Source: CAYWKU01 sp964459325
Lineage (GTDB): Bacteria > RBG-13-61-14 > CAYWKU01
Direction of reading: 5' to 3'
DNA: 64,000 nucleotides
NCBI GenBank assembly: GCA_964459325.1
Contig: CAYWKU010000002.1
Span: forward strand, 124,001 to 188,000
Under the pieces are notes generated by a model, which ran no database searches, was not told where the DNA came from, and saw nothing but the letters and a program-made list of their open reading frames with translations. A program made the position numbers and the translations under genes. Positions 24,921 through 32,731 of the stretch are shown piece after piece. The stretch's first letter is position 1; every line of letters begins with the position of its first letter.

Positions 24921-25987
24921 TTGTCACCGACCCTCCTGATAGCCAGCCCGACGGCCACGGCGGCCTGGGGCGCCATCTCCTCGAGATTTCCCACATCAAA
25001 CTTCTTCTCGTCATAGGAAAGGCCGGCGAAGGGGTTAACCATTTCGCACGGTATACCGGTTCTCTCCTCGGCAATATCTTTTAGCCCGCTTACTTTTGCA
25101 GTGCCGCCGGCCAGCCAGATTTTGGAGATATTGTCCTCGGCGCTGGTGGCGGTAAAGAAATCCAGCGACCTCTGAATTTCAGTGCCCAAGGAATCGGACA
25201 CGTTCTTAATGACGTCCTGGACCTCCTGCCTCATGACCTCCTCGGTCTCGCCGGAGCCGCTCCCGCCGATTTTCAACATCTCCGCCTCTTCGTAACTTAC
25301 ACCCAACTGCCTCTGAATTTCTTCAGTAATCTGCTTGCCCCCCGCCGAAACGTCCCGCGTGAACAGTACCTGGTCACCCTTGAGCACGCTGATGTTAATC
25401 ACCGCGGAACCTATGTTTATGAGAGCCGCCACTTCGCCTTCCTGTATGGGATAGTTCACCTCGTACATGTTGCACAGCGCGAAGCTGTCCACGTCCATGA
25501 TGACGGGATTCAGGGTGGCTTCTTTGAGGACGGCGACGTAATCGTTTACCAGGTCCTTTTTGGCCGCCACCATGAGGACATCCATGTTGCCCTCTTCGTC
25601 GGCCGGGTTGACTATCTCGTAGCTTAAGTTGACCTCGTTTATGTCGAACGGCACGTACTGGGCGGCGTCCCACTGTATGCTCTGGGCCAACTCCTCCTCG
25701 CTGGCGGCGGGGACCTTTATCTTCCTTATAATCACCGCGTGCCCGCTTACGGAGGTGCATACGTTTTTGGTTTTGATCTTGCTGGACCTCAAAAGCTCCT
25801 GAACGGCATCCACCACGGCGGAAGTGTTCATAACCGCCCCGTCCACAATAACCTCGGGGGGCAGCGTCTGAACGCCGAAGTTCTCCAGATGAAAACCCCG
25901 CTTGGTGTCCTTGACTTCCGCGATTTTGATGCTGCTCGAGCCTATGTCCAGCCCGATCAGATTTTTACCTCGTCCTAGCCCCAGCAT
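24917..25987 (-). CDS. pilM: Type IV pilus actin-like ATPase PilM
   Basis: A 356-residue actin/FtsA-like protein of the usual length. The phosphate loops NLIGLDIGSSSIKIAEV (near the start), ALINIGSAVINISVL (about 195) and IWLAGGTAKVSGL (about 300) are all present. It binds the N-terminal peptide of PilN on the cytoplasmic side and links the alignment complex to the motor platform. It is the first structural gene of the operon, three bases after the XRE regulator and overlapping pilN. Confidence 0.96.
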   Translation of the reverse strand: MLGLGRGKNLIGLDIGSSSIKIAEVKDTKRGFHLENFGVQTLPPEVIVDGAVMNTSAVVDAVQELLRSSKIKTKNVCTSVSGHAVIIRKIKVPAASEEELAQSIQWDAAQYVPFDINEVNLSYEIVNPADEEGNMDVLMVAAKKDLVNDYVAVLKEATLNPVIMDVDSFALCNMYEVNYPIQEGEVAALINIGSAVINISVLKGDQVLFTRDVSAGGKQITEEIQRQLGVSYEEAEMLKIGGSGSGETEEVMRQEVQDVIKNVSDSLGTEIQRSLDFFTATSAEDNISKIWLAGGTAKVSGLKDIAEERTGIPCEMVNPFAGLSYDEKKFDVGNLEEMAPQAAVAVGLAIRRVGDK

Positions 25988-25990
25988 GGT

Positions 25991-26203
25991 TTATTCCCCT
26001 TCGTCGTCTCCATGAAAGACCTTGCTCTTTTCGCTCAGTTTAAGCCCGAGTGCGAGAATAATCTTGCGCTTGGTGTCCATTCTACAGCTTTTGCCCTTTT
26101 CTACCCTGTCGATGGTCAAAGTGCTGACCCCTGCCTTTCTCGCCAGTTCGGCTTTGCTCATTAACTGAGCTTCCCGTAGCCGCTTCACATTATTTTTTGC
26201 CAC
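25991..26203 (-). CDS. Small XRE-family helix-turn-helix regulator
   Basis: A 70-residue protein that is essentially one lambda-repressor-type HTH domain (LREAQLMSKAELARKAGVST, LTIDRVEKGKSCRMDTKR). The likely start is the GTG at 26203 (sequence VAKNNVKRLREA); the frame is open to 26296, but that stretch contains the promoter and looks non-coding. Near-identical small HTH proteins directly upstream of pilM are familiar in deltaproteobacteria. It is the first gene of the pil transcript and may regulate its own promoter 75-100 bases upstream. No effector domain is present. Confidence 0.85.
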   Translation of the reverse strand: MAKNNVKRLREAQLMSKAELARKAGVSTLTIDRVEKGKSCRMDTKRKIILALGLKLSEKSKVFHGDDEGE

Positions 26204-26276
26204 TTTACCACCCAATCTCAGCTTAAAGATAAAATGGTTGATGTAAAAGTTACTAACTTTCCATTCCCTGTTAACA

Positions 26277-26304
26277 GTATTACTTAACTTCTCCATAATG
26301 TCAA
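26277..26304 (-). promoter_or_regulatory. Sigma-70 promoter of the XRE-pilMNOPQ operon
   Basis: The minus strand has TTGACA (26304-26299), a 16-base spacer and TAATAC (26282-26277), a near-consensus pair. Transcription would begin near 26270 and run through a leader of about 67 bases to the GTG of the XRE gene. The DNA upstream (26305-26370) is very AT-rich and may act as an UP element. Confidence 0.7.
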
Positions 26305-26892
26305 GCTATTTTAATAAATTTTTCCATAATTTATTTAAATTAAGCATCAATTAAGTTATATATTGTACACACTTATTTCCGGGCACCACATGTTGTGGAA
26401 TTCAATATCAGACGCTTTTTCCTATAAATACGGGAGGATAGGCCAATCTCTTGCACAAAATTGATGCAGAATTAGTAAATATTGATGTAACCCGAACGCA
26501 AACCCGGAAAGGCGAAGCCATATTCGTCACCCCGGGCGGGCGAGACGAGCAACCCGCACACTGTTGGGGCGTTAATTTCGAGGGAAGCTCATACTCACCC
26601 GCCGGGGGACGGAGCAGAGGGAGAAGTCGAAAAGCCTTTCCTTTATGGGACTTGTTCGCTCCCTCTTGCCCTTTTATTATGAGCAACCTTCGTGCCCGGA
26701 AGGGGTTTTTTCCGATATTTCCTTATTTTACGAGAAGTTATGGGAACGCCGCGCATATTCAACGCGACCGCAGTTTCCCAAATGCGGGAATTTAAAGGCA
26801 GGATTTTATCACCAAGCACTCAACCCATATTATTATTTATAGAAAAAGTGCCGTCATCGGTTATGAAAGACTCATCCGGTATCGTCAATATT
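26305..26892. other. Non-coding stretch between holA and the pil operon
   Basis: This interval of 588 bases has no gene I can support. The part next to the pil promoter is AT-rich; the middle (about 26500-26700) is GC-rich. Open frames on both strands have unnatural composition and no ribosome-binding site. No palindromic repeat of the families seen elsewhere in the window was found here. Confidence 0.5.
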
Positions 26893-28329
26893 TCATGAAA
26901 TTCTTGCCCTAACCTTTCCGCACAGGCTCAAAATCGCCTGCTCCAGCAGAAACACCGGCTCCCCCGCCGAGCTTTTCACCTTGTCGTCCACCTCGGCAAG
27001 CCGGTTGAAAGCATCGACAATTTCCTCAGTTTTGAAATTGGCCTGGTGCCTGAGGGCATTATAGGCCACGTAAGGGTGCAGGCCGGGGAAAGCGGGCGGG
27101 GGTGGGGCCTCGAGCTCGGCGATTTTGTCCGCTTTGGATTTCTTTTTGCCCTTTTTGCCCTTATCGGCCTCGGGGGCCATCTTCTGAACTTCCGGCCACG
27201 CCCTCTTGCGGAACTCCCCGTAGCTCATCCTCGGGTTCCACAGCTTGCGCTTCGACAACAGCCCGGCGTAGGCGGTAGCCAGAAACAGGTTCCTGACCTG
27301 GGAGTGAAGTATGCCCAACAGCTCCAGCGGATGATGACCCTCGACCACCAGCGCGTTCACCAAGCCGATGGCGGCGGACGCATTACGCTGCGCCAGCGCG
27401 TCGGTGAGTTTGAATATGCTCTCCTCCCGGGTACGCGGCACCACCGCTTCCACGTCGTCGGCGGTGATGGTTTTTTTATCTCCCACGTAAAGGACGAGCT
27501 TTTCCGCTTCGGCAGCGGCATTGCGGAGGTTGAAGCCGGTCTTCAGCTCCAGCTTCAGCATGGCTTCCGAGTCCATTTTCTTGCCGGAACCTGCCAGTAT
27601 CCGGTTGATTTCGTCCTTCAAACCGGCCCGTCGCTCGGCATCCTTCCGGGACACCACGAACCCGACGGCCTCGCCGTGCTCTGCGATAACCTTGTAAAAC
27701 GACCCCGAAGGGCTGGCGGCGCCGGCGGTGACCACCAGCACCGCCACGGCGGGGTCGGAGCTTTTCAGACAGGCCTCCAGTTCCGCCGTCTCCTCCTTCT
27801 TGCGAGGGGTCATGCCCTCGTCGCGGGCAAATTCGAGAAGGTCGCTCATCCAGCCCGCGTCGTCCTCCGATATTTCTGCTTTTGTCTTATCGTTCCAGGC
27901 TTTGACGCTGAATTCATCGGGGGCAGAGTCGCTCAACGCCTCCGGCGGCCAGTCCAGCTCGCCCAGTATCCCCATCATAATGTTCGCGGCGCGCCTTTTT
28001 TTTGCTTCCTCACCGTCCTTCCACGAGGCGCGGGCGCGGTTGAAGGCGTTTTTGAAACCTGCGCCCAGCGGCGCGTCCTTCACTACGACCACCTTCCGGC
28101 CCCCGAACATGCCCACGGTGCGCAACTGGTCGATAACTTCGCTCCAGGTAATTTCCGCGCCCTCCAGCTCGACCAGGTTCATCGCCCGGTCGGCCTCGGG
28201 CACAAGCGCCTCCACCAGCTCCCGCAAGGCCCGCTCGCGGCGGTACTCGTCATCGCCGTACAATACGTAGGCGCACTTTACTTTATCTTTCTTTATATCG
28301 GCGATTACTTTTTCCCAATCGCGGCTCAA
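26893..28329 (-). CDS. holA: DNA polymerase III, delta subunit
   Basis: A 478-residue clamp-loader subunit. The N-terminal AAA-like domain has CAYVLYGDDEYRRERALREL, and LELKTGFNLRNAAAEAEKLV and the collar region EGHHPLELLGILHSQVRNLF match HolA. It opens the beta clamp with tau/gamma and delta-prime. The protein is about 130 residues longer than the E. coli one. The extra length is a charged insertion at about 95-175 (DGEEAKKRRAANIMMGIL) and a Lys-rich loop near 395-405 (KGKKGKKKSKADK). The start is TTG at 28329. A stop just upstream and repeats beyond it show that it is the first gene of its unit. Confidence 0.9.
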   Translation of the reverse strand: MSRDWEKVIADIKKDKVKCAYVLYGDDEYRRERALRELVEALVPEADRAMNLVELEGAEITWSEVIDQLRTVGMFGGRKVVVVKDAPLGAGFKNAFNRARASWKDGEEAKKRRAANIMMGILGELDWPPEALSDSAPDEFSVKAWNDKTKAEISEDDAGWMSDLLEFARDEGMTPRKKEETAELEACLKSSDPAVAVLVVTAGAASPSGSFYKVIAEHGEAVGFVVSRKDAERRAGLKDEINRILAGSGKKMDSEAMLKLELKTGFNLRNAAAEAEKLVLYVGDKKTITADDVEAVVPRTREESIFKLTDALAQRNASAAIGLVNALVVEGHHPLELLGILHSQVRNLFLATAYAGLLSKRKLWNPRMSYGEFRKRAWPEVQKMAPEADKGKKGKKKSKADKIAELEAPPPPAFPGLHPYVAYNALRHQANFKTEEIVDAFNRLAEVDDKVKSSAGEPVFLLEQAILSLCGKVRARIS

Positions 28330-28363
28330 AACTCAAAAAACCTTTTCATTCATGGACGTTAAT

Positions 28364-28417
28364 CAAGGGGTTGAAACCCCTTGTCTATAATGCCGGACAA
28401 GGGGCTTTAGCCCCTTG
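28364..28417. repeat. Pair of CAAGGGG palindromes
   Basis: Two 20-bp palindromes, CAAGGGGTTGAAACCCCTTG and CAAGGGGCTTTAGCCCCTTG, are separated by 14 bases. A similar pair follows at 28645-28693. These two pairs and the composite element between them (28480-28617) fill the 400-base gap between holA and the next gene. Confidence 0.85.
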
Positions 28418-28479
28418 CGTACACTTGCCCGTTCAAAATGCCGCCGTGGACGGCGACGTTACGGCCTCGCACGGTAGCA

Positions 28480-28617
28480 GGGTGGCCCATCCGTCCGGAT
28501 GGGTTACAAAGCAACAAGAAACTTAACTCCGAAGCTTCGGAAACGTTACAAAGCATTTTCCCTCATTCATACCGCATGGGCGATATTTCCTGTCCTTCGG
28601 ACCCGTCCGGGCCACCC
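28480..28617. repeat. Composite palindromic element, GGGTGGC...GCCACCC ends
   Basis: The left end GGGTGGCCCATCCGTCCGGA contains a palindrome, CCCATCCGTCCGGATGGG, and is followed by a CAACAAGAAAC word. The right end is TTTCCTG, a small TCC/GGA hairpin, CCCGTCCGGG and GCCACCC. The order of parts mirrors the elements at 5226-5337 and 31327-31693. Confidence 0.7.
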
Positions 28618-28644
28618 ACAACCCACGCCATTCCGTAAATACTT

Positions 28645-28693
28645 CAAGGGGTTGAAACCCCTTGTCTATGCCGGGCAAGGGGCTTCACCCTTG
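28645..28693. repeat. Second pair of CAAGGGG palindromes, one degenerate
   Basis: One perfect copy (CAAGGGGTTGAAACCCCTTG, 28645-28664) is followed by a shortened copy, CAAGGGGCTTCACCCTTG. The flanks, CTTGTCTAT before the second copy and TTCAAAATGCCGCC after it, also match the flanks of the pair at 28364-28417, so the whole block of about 85 bases is duplicated. Confidence 0.8.
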
Positions 28694-28729
28694 TCTCCAC
28701 TTCAAAATGCCGCCTAAACGGCGTTGCTC

Positions 28730-29533
28730 CTAGAGCGAAGGCTCGACCACCTCGAAACCCTTCGAGAGGAGGAAGTACGACGGCGATATTTTCTCGGTGC
28801 TTATTCGCCTGAGCTCCCAGCTCGCCCTAAACCCGGCGTACGAAACCTCCGCTTTCAACGGCAACCCCTCGACAGCCGTGAAGGCTTTCCACTTCTCCGG
28901 CTCCAGCCGCGCCGCAAGCTCGACGAACTTACCCCACGAATCCGGCGGGGTTATATCCTTCGCGACCCACACGTCGGCGACCTTCCCTCCGTCAAGGCTT
29001 ACCTCCACCTTACGGGTGGGATGATTCTGAACGGCGGCAGCTTCCTCTTCGAGCACACGCGCCGAAAAATCCTTCGTCTTGCCGTCAAGCAACTTTTTCC
29101 GCTTCTTTAACGCGGAAACCAGTCCCTTCTTGTCCGGTTTTCCGGAGAAACGCTCGATTGCCGAGTTCAACTCCCTGAAGCGCTTCCCTTCTTCCAGGTC
29201 GGTCAGCTCCCTGAACTCCTCGAAAGTACCCTCGCCTATGGTGCGGCGGCGGTACTTGTTAATCCAGAACCTTTCGTTATCCATGTTGAATATGAACATC
29301 CGGGCGTTCTGCACGTCGTAGTATCTCACCAGGTTCATTTTCAGCGCCAGGTTGGCTCGCGCGAAGTAGGATGTTCTGCTGCCCTCGGGCCTCAACTCGC
29401 TGACCCTGACGCTCCACCACACGTTCAGGTCGTCCGAATCCTGCTGCGCGACCGTCAAACCCGCCGCCATGCACAGGAAAAGAAGCGCCCCCGCGATTAT
29501 TTTTGTCGAAACGGAACAAAAGCGATACTTCAT
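28730..29533 (-). CDS. Exported protein of unknown function
   Basis: A 267-residue protein with an N-terminal signal peptide (IIAGALLFLCMAAGLTVAQQ), so it is probably periplasmic. The mature part has alternating strands at both ends (LNVWWSVRVSELRPEGSR, KAEVSYAGFRASWELRRIS) around a Lys-rich helical middle (about residues 100-150). I do not recognise the family. It starts four bases after the ABC-exporter permease stop and is probably co-transcribed with it, so it may act with the exporter or be a DUF4412-like envelope protein. Confidence 0.65.
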   Translation of the reverse strand: MKYRFCSVSTKIIAGALLFLCMAAGLTVAQQDSDDLNVWWSVRVSELRPEGSRTSYFARANLALKMNLVRYYDVQNARMFIFNMDNERFWINKYRRRTIGEGTFEEFRELTDLEEGKRFRELNSAIERFSGKPDKKGLVSALKKRKKLLDGKTKDFSARVLEEEAAAVQNHPTRKVEVSLDGGKVADVWVAKDITPPDSWGKFVELAARLEPEKWKAFTAVEGLPLKAEVSYAGFRASWELRRISTEKISPSYFLLSKGFEVVEPSL

Positions 29534-29537
29534 AATA

Positions 29538-31259
29538 TCAAGCCTCCATACTCTGCAGGGTTCCTATGCCGAGCTTCATGTAAATCCACGCCAGCGCGGC
29601 GCTGCCGAGTGTGATTATGGCCAGCGCCACCGCCAGCGCTCCCCACAGGAAATCACTTACCGGTTGATTATGCAACCGCTCCTGGAATATGGCCACCGTG
29701 GGCGTTACAAGCACCACCACCGCTCCGGCAATAATGCCGAGGGCGGTAATCATGTACACCACCCCGCCGTAGCTGACCGATATTTGCGCGGCGTTTTCCA
29801 CGTGAAAGCGGGGATGCATCGCTCCCATCCCTATGCCCATGCCGGTTATGCCGAAGGTCAGCGCCAGCACGCTCCACGAGCCAAGCACCATCATGAATGG
29901 CGATACCCCCAGCAGGTAATTGGTAACCCCGAGTATTATCTCGGCCACCACCGCCAGCGGCACGAAGCTGATGACGAACTTGCTCCACAAGTAAGGCTTC
30001 ATCTCCAGAGGCGAGCTGCGGATTATCCACCACGCCTTGCCCTCGAGGCTGACCATGGGAAACACGAAACGCGCCGCCACCGCCGCCACCACGAAGGCCG
30101 CCAGCGCCAGGTTCACGAAGCTGACGTAGTTCACCAGCTTGAAATGGCCCACAGGCAGCTGGTCGAGAGGCAGCACCCGGAAGTTGAAAACGTACACCAC
30201 CATTATGGCGCCGAGCAGGAAAAGCTGGCTCCACTGAGTGGTGTCCCGAAAGAAGGTCTTCAAATCCTTGACCACCATCGAGCGCATCGAGGACGGAAAC
30301 ACCCGGGAAACCGCCTCCACCAGGTACCCGAACGGCCCCGAGCGGCTTATCCTCGCCCGGCGGCCCTCCTGTGCCTTGCTCCACCCCTCGCTGTATATCC
30401 ACCTCGCCAGCCACCCCACCACTATCACCAGCGCGGGGCCGGTTGATAACAACAGCAGCGTGGTAAGCTCCGGCGCACCGTGCCCCCTGAGCACTTCCAT
30501 CAACACCCGCGTCATCCACTCGCTCGGCAGAAAATCGGCGGCGTCGAACTGCATGACGTTTTCCCACAGCGCCACCCGGGCGCTGGCCTTGACGAACTGC
30601 TCAGGGCGAAGAAGCCGGAACAGCAGAAACAGGATGCCCATCACTGTTATGGAAAGGGCCGCCAGCAAATCGCGGGCACGCCGTGCCGGGAACACTTTCA
30701 CCAGTATCATGGTAAGGGCGCTTCCCAGCGCCGCCGGGACGAGTATGAACGGTATCAGGGTGGCGGGTATCCATAGGAGGTAATACCCGATATTCGCGTC
30801 CCACGTCACTCCAAAGGCTATCAATACCGGCAGGCCGAAGACGATTATCATCCACGAGCTCAAAACCAGCGTCTCGGCGAACTTCGAGAGATATATTCCT
30901 TCCAGGTCCACCGGCAACGCCCATATAAGCTCCAGGTCGTCCGATAAAAAGAACGTGGACAGGCTGGTTACAACGTTGGAAAAGAGCAGGATGGCGAAAA
31001 AGGTGAGCAGCACCATGCTCATCAGCTTGAAATGTATGGGCTGCCAGAAATCCGGTATCTCGGTCTGCACATGCACCAGCACCCGCCGGGAGGCCAGGTA
31101 CACCCCCACCCAGAAGACGATTCCGAGCAGCACCATGCCCCTCATCCGCCACTTGTCCCGAATTGACCGCGACGCGGCGGAGTTGCGCGCGGCGCGAATC
31201 GCTCCGCCCAGCATCAGCGCCAACTGGCCCGCTACGCTCGTTTCCGGCGCTCTTCCCAT
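29538..31259 (-). CDS. ABC-2-type exporter permease, about 12-14 membrane segments
   Basis: A 573-residue polytopic membrane protein. Hydrophobic segments are spread along the whole length (for example MVLLGIVFWVGVYLASR, LLTFFAILLFSNVVTSL, ITVMGILFLLFRLL, MITALGIIAGAVVVLV). The segment MRSMVVKDLKTFFRDTTQWS in the middle is typical of the coupling region of large ABC-2 permeases of the putative 16-TM type. No ATPase is adjacent. The ABC ATPase at 36749-37537, on the same strand, is the most likely partner; if so, the mla set and a methyltransferase gene now separate them. Substrate unknown. Confidence 0.75.
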   Translation of the reverse strand: MGRAPETSVAGQLALMLGGAIRAARNSAASRSIRDKWRMRGMVLLGIVFWVGVYLASRRVLVHVQTEIPDFWQPIHFKLMSMVLLTFFAILLFSNVVTSLSTFFLSDDLELIWALPVDLEGIYLSKFAETLVLSSWMIIVFGLPVLIAFGVTWDANIGYYLLWIPATLIPFILVPAALGSALTMILVKVFPARRARDLLAALSITVMGILFLLFRLLRPEQFVKASARVALWENVMQFDAADFLPSEWMTRVLMEVLRGHGAPELTTLLLLSTGPALVIVVGWLARWIYSEGWSKAQEGRRARISRSGPFGYLVEAVSRVFPSSMRSMVVKDLKTFFRDTTQWSQLFLLGAIMVVYVFNFRVLPLDQLPVGHFKLVNYVSFVNLALAAFVVAAVAARFVFPMVSLEGKAWWIIRSSPLEMKPYLWSKFVISFVPLAVVAEIILGVTNYLLGVSPFMMVLGSWSVLALTFGITGMGIGMGAMHPRFHVENAAQISVSYGGVVYMITALGIIAGAVVVLVTPTVAIFQERLHNQPVSDFLWGALAVALAIITLGSAALAWIYMKLGIGTLQSMEA

Positions 31260-31326
31260 CAGTTCACCACGATAAAAAGTTTAAACCATGACCGGCCCGA
31301 AGCCCACCGCACCCTGAGAAACACGT

Positions 31327-31693
31327 GGGGTGGCCCGGACGTTATACGTCCGGGTTGTCCGCGAGGACAACAGGAAACAGTACTTTGTGATTACCACGGA
31401 CTGAAGTCCGTGGCTCTTTCGGAAACTGTGAAGCTCCCCGGGCTGAAGCCCGGGGTTTCCCAAATTTCGGCAGGCCGGGCACTCCTGCCGGGCACAGCCG
31501 TTTGGAGTGCGGCGCTTAGAGCGCCGCGATAAAAGCGGTACTAAAGTACCGCACTCCAAAAAGCGCAGGATGGCCCTCCCTCGGCGGATGGGTGAACGAA
31601 GTAAAGGGTTTCAATATAAAATGCCTTCCGCCACCCTCCGAACACCGTTTCTTGTTGCTAACGCAACCCCGACGTATAACGTCGGGGCCACCC
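31327..31693. repeat. Large composite palindromic repeat cluster
   Basis: A 367-base cluster with GGGGTGGC at the left and GCCACCC at the right. It holds perfect hairpins, including CCCGGAC/GTCCGGG arms (31334-31354), TTGTCC/GGACAA (31355-31370), CCACGGACTGAAGTCCGTGG (31394-31413), CCCCGGGCTGAAGCCCGGGG (31436-31455) and a two-hairpin structure at 31501-31560. The right end is CCCCGAC/GTCGGGG arms. It occupies the 449-base gap between mlaD and the ABC-2 permease, where I see no gene. Confidence 0.85.
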
Positions 31694-31708
31694 TTTGTAA
31701 CCCCAACC

Positions 31709-32641
31709 CTATTCCCCTTCCTTCTCCTTCTCGGCTTGTTTTTGTTTTTTGCGGATGGTGTGCTGGACGGCGTATTTGAGGGCTTTGCTGCGCTTGGCGC
31801 CCTGGAGGATTATTTTGAGGTCTTCGTAGAGGGTGGGGTCTTTGATTAGCGCGCCCACGGTACCTTCGCCTTCGTCGATGGACTTGGCGATGTTGTCGAG
31901 GCTTTCGCCGGTGGCCGAGAGGTTTTCCGCCAGCTCGCTGACTTTTGTCGCCACCTCCTCGTCTTCTATCCGGGCGACAATCTTGTTGAGCCGAGCGCTC
32001 GTTTCCTTAAGGTCGGCCACCGTTGCGGCCACGTCGTTCATGAGTTTTTCTTCGGTTACCAGTTTTCCGATGGAGCCTTCGCCGGATTTTATTTTTCCGG
32101 TGATGTCGGAGATATTTTGAACGCTGCTGGAGATGGCCTCGAGGCCGCCTTCGTCTATTTTGGCGAGTATGCTTTCCAGCCGCTTGGTGATTTCGTCTAT
32201 GTCCACATCGCCGAACATTCCGGTGTATTCTTCGCTTTCAACATAGTCACCGGCTCCTATATGTCCCTTTTCGCCGGGGTGTCCTGCTTCAATATTAATA
32301 ATGTTGTCCCCAAGCAGTCCTTTGGTAGTAATGGTGGCGCGGGCGTCTTTGCCTATTCGCTGCAGGTCGTCCCTGTTGATAACCATCTCCACGTAAACCG
32401 TGTTGTCGGTGGGGTCTTCGGCGAAGTGGATGTCGGTGACCCTTCCGATTTTGACGTGGTTCAGTTGCACCGCCGCCCCCGGGAACAACCCCACCGGCTG
32501 CTCGTAGGTGGTGTATATGTTGACCCTGGGCTCGAACATCCCCAGCTCGTTGGTGTAATTCATGATGAAATACAGGAAGATTATCAGGGTCATCAGCACG
32601 AAAGCGCCGACTATCATGTTGGATTTCCACTGCTCACGCAT
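31709..32641 (-). CDS. mlaD: MCE-domain lipid-transport protein MlaD (canonical set)
   Basis: A 310-residue protein with one N-terminal membrane helix (about 10-28, MIVGAFVLMTLIIFLYFIM) and one MCE domain (about 38-120; VGLFPGAAVQLNHVKIGRVT, ATITTKGLLGDNIINIEAG). A long helical tail carries two copies of a GEGTVGALIKDPTLYEDL-type motif (the other is GEGSIGKLVTEEKLMND). It should form a hexameric ring facing the periplasm that binds phospholipid for the MlaEF transporter. The gene follows mlaE and mlaF but is separated from mlaF by a 90-base array of palindromes. No MlaB or MlaC gene is next to it. Confidence 0.88.
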   Translation of the reverse strand: MREQWKSNMIVGAFVLMTLIIFLYFIMNYTNELGMFEPRVNIYTTYEQPVGLFPGAAVQLNHVKIGRVTDIHFAEDPTDNTVYVEMVINRDDLQRIGKDARATITTKGLLGDNIINIEAGHPGEKGHIGAGDYVESEEYTGMFGDVDIDEITKRLESILAKIDEGGLEAISSSVQNISDITGKIKSGEGSIGKLVTEEKLMNDVAATVADLKETSARLNKIVARIEDEEVATKVSELAENLSATGESLDNIAKSIDEGEGTVGALIKDPTLYEDLKIILQGAKRSKALKYAVQHTIRKKQKQAEKEKEGE

Positions 32642-32663
32642 GGCCGTTCTCCTATAGAGAGTT

Positions 32664-32722
32664 TTCTACAACTTTTTCTACAACTTTGTAGAATATTCTA
32701 CAAGGTTGTAGAATATTCTACA
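32664..32722. repeat. Array of TTGTAGAATATTCTACAA palindromes
   Basis: In the 90-base gap between mlaF and mlaD there are two adjacent copies of the perfect 18-bp palindrome TTGTAGAATATTCTACAA (32686-32703, 32706-32722, the second lacking the last base) and two half-sites TTCTACAACTTT (32664-32675, 32677-32688). The centre-to-centre spacing of the full copies is 20 bases. It looks like an operator array or tandem RNA hairpins inside the mla operon. Confidence 0.75.
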
Positions 32723-32731
32723 CCCCGGCCC

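Noticed and set aside
26408..26795. Open reading frames on both strands in the gap before the pil operon
   Set aside because: Amino-acid composition is unnatural, with no ribosome-binding site or family resemblance.
27046..28362. Long plus-strand frame opposite holA
   Set aside because: GC-rich antisense shadow; holA is certain on the other strand.
28364..28693. Possible CRISPR array
   Set aside because: Repeats are only 20 bp palindromes with irregular spacing and no cas genes; they belong to the palindrome family seen elsewhere.
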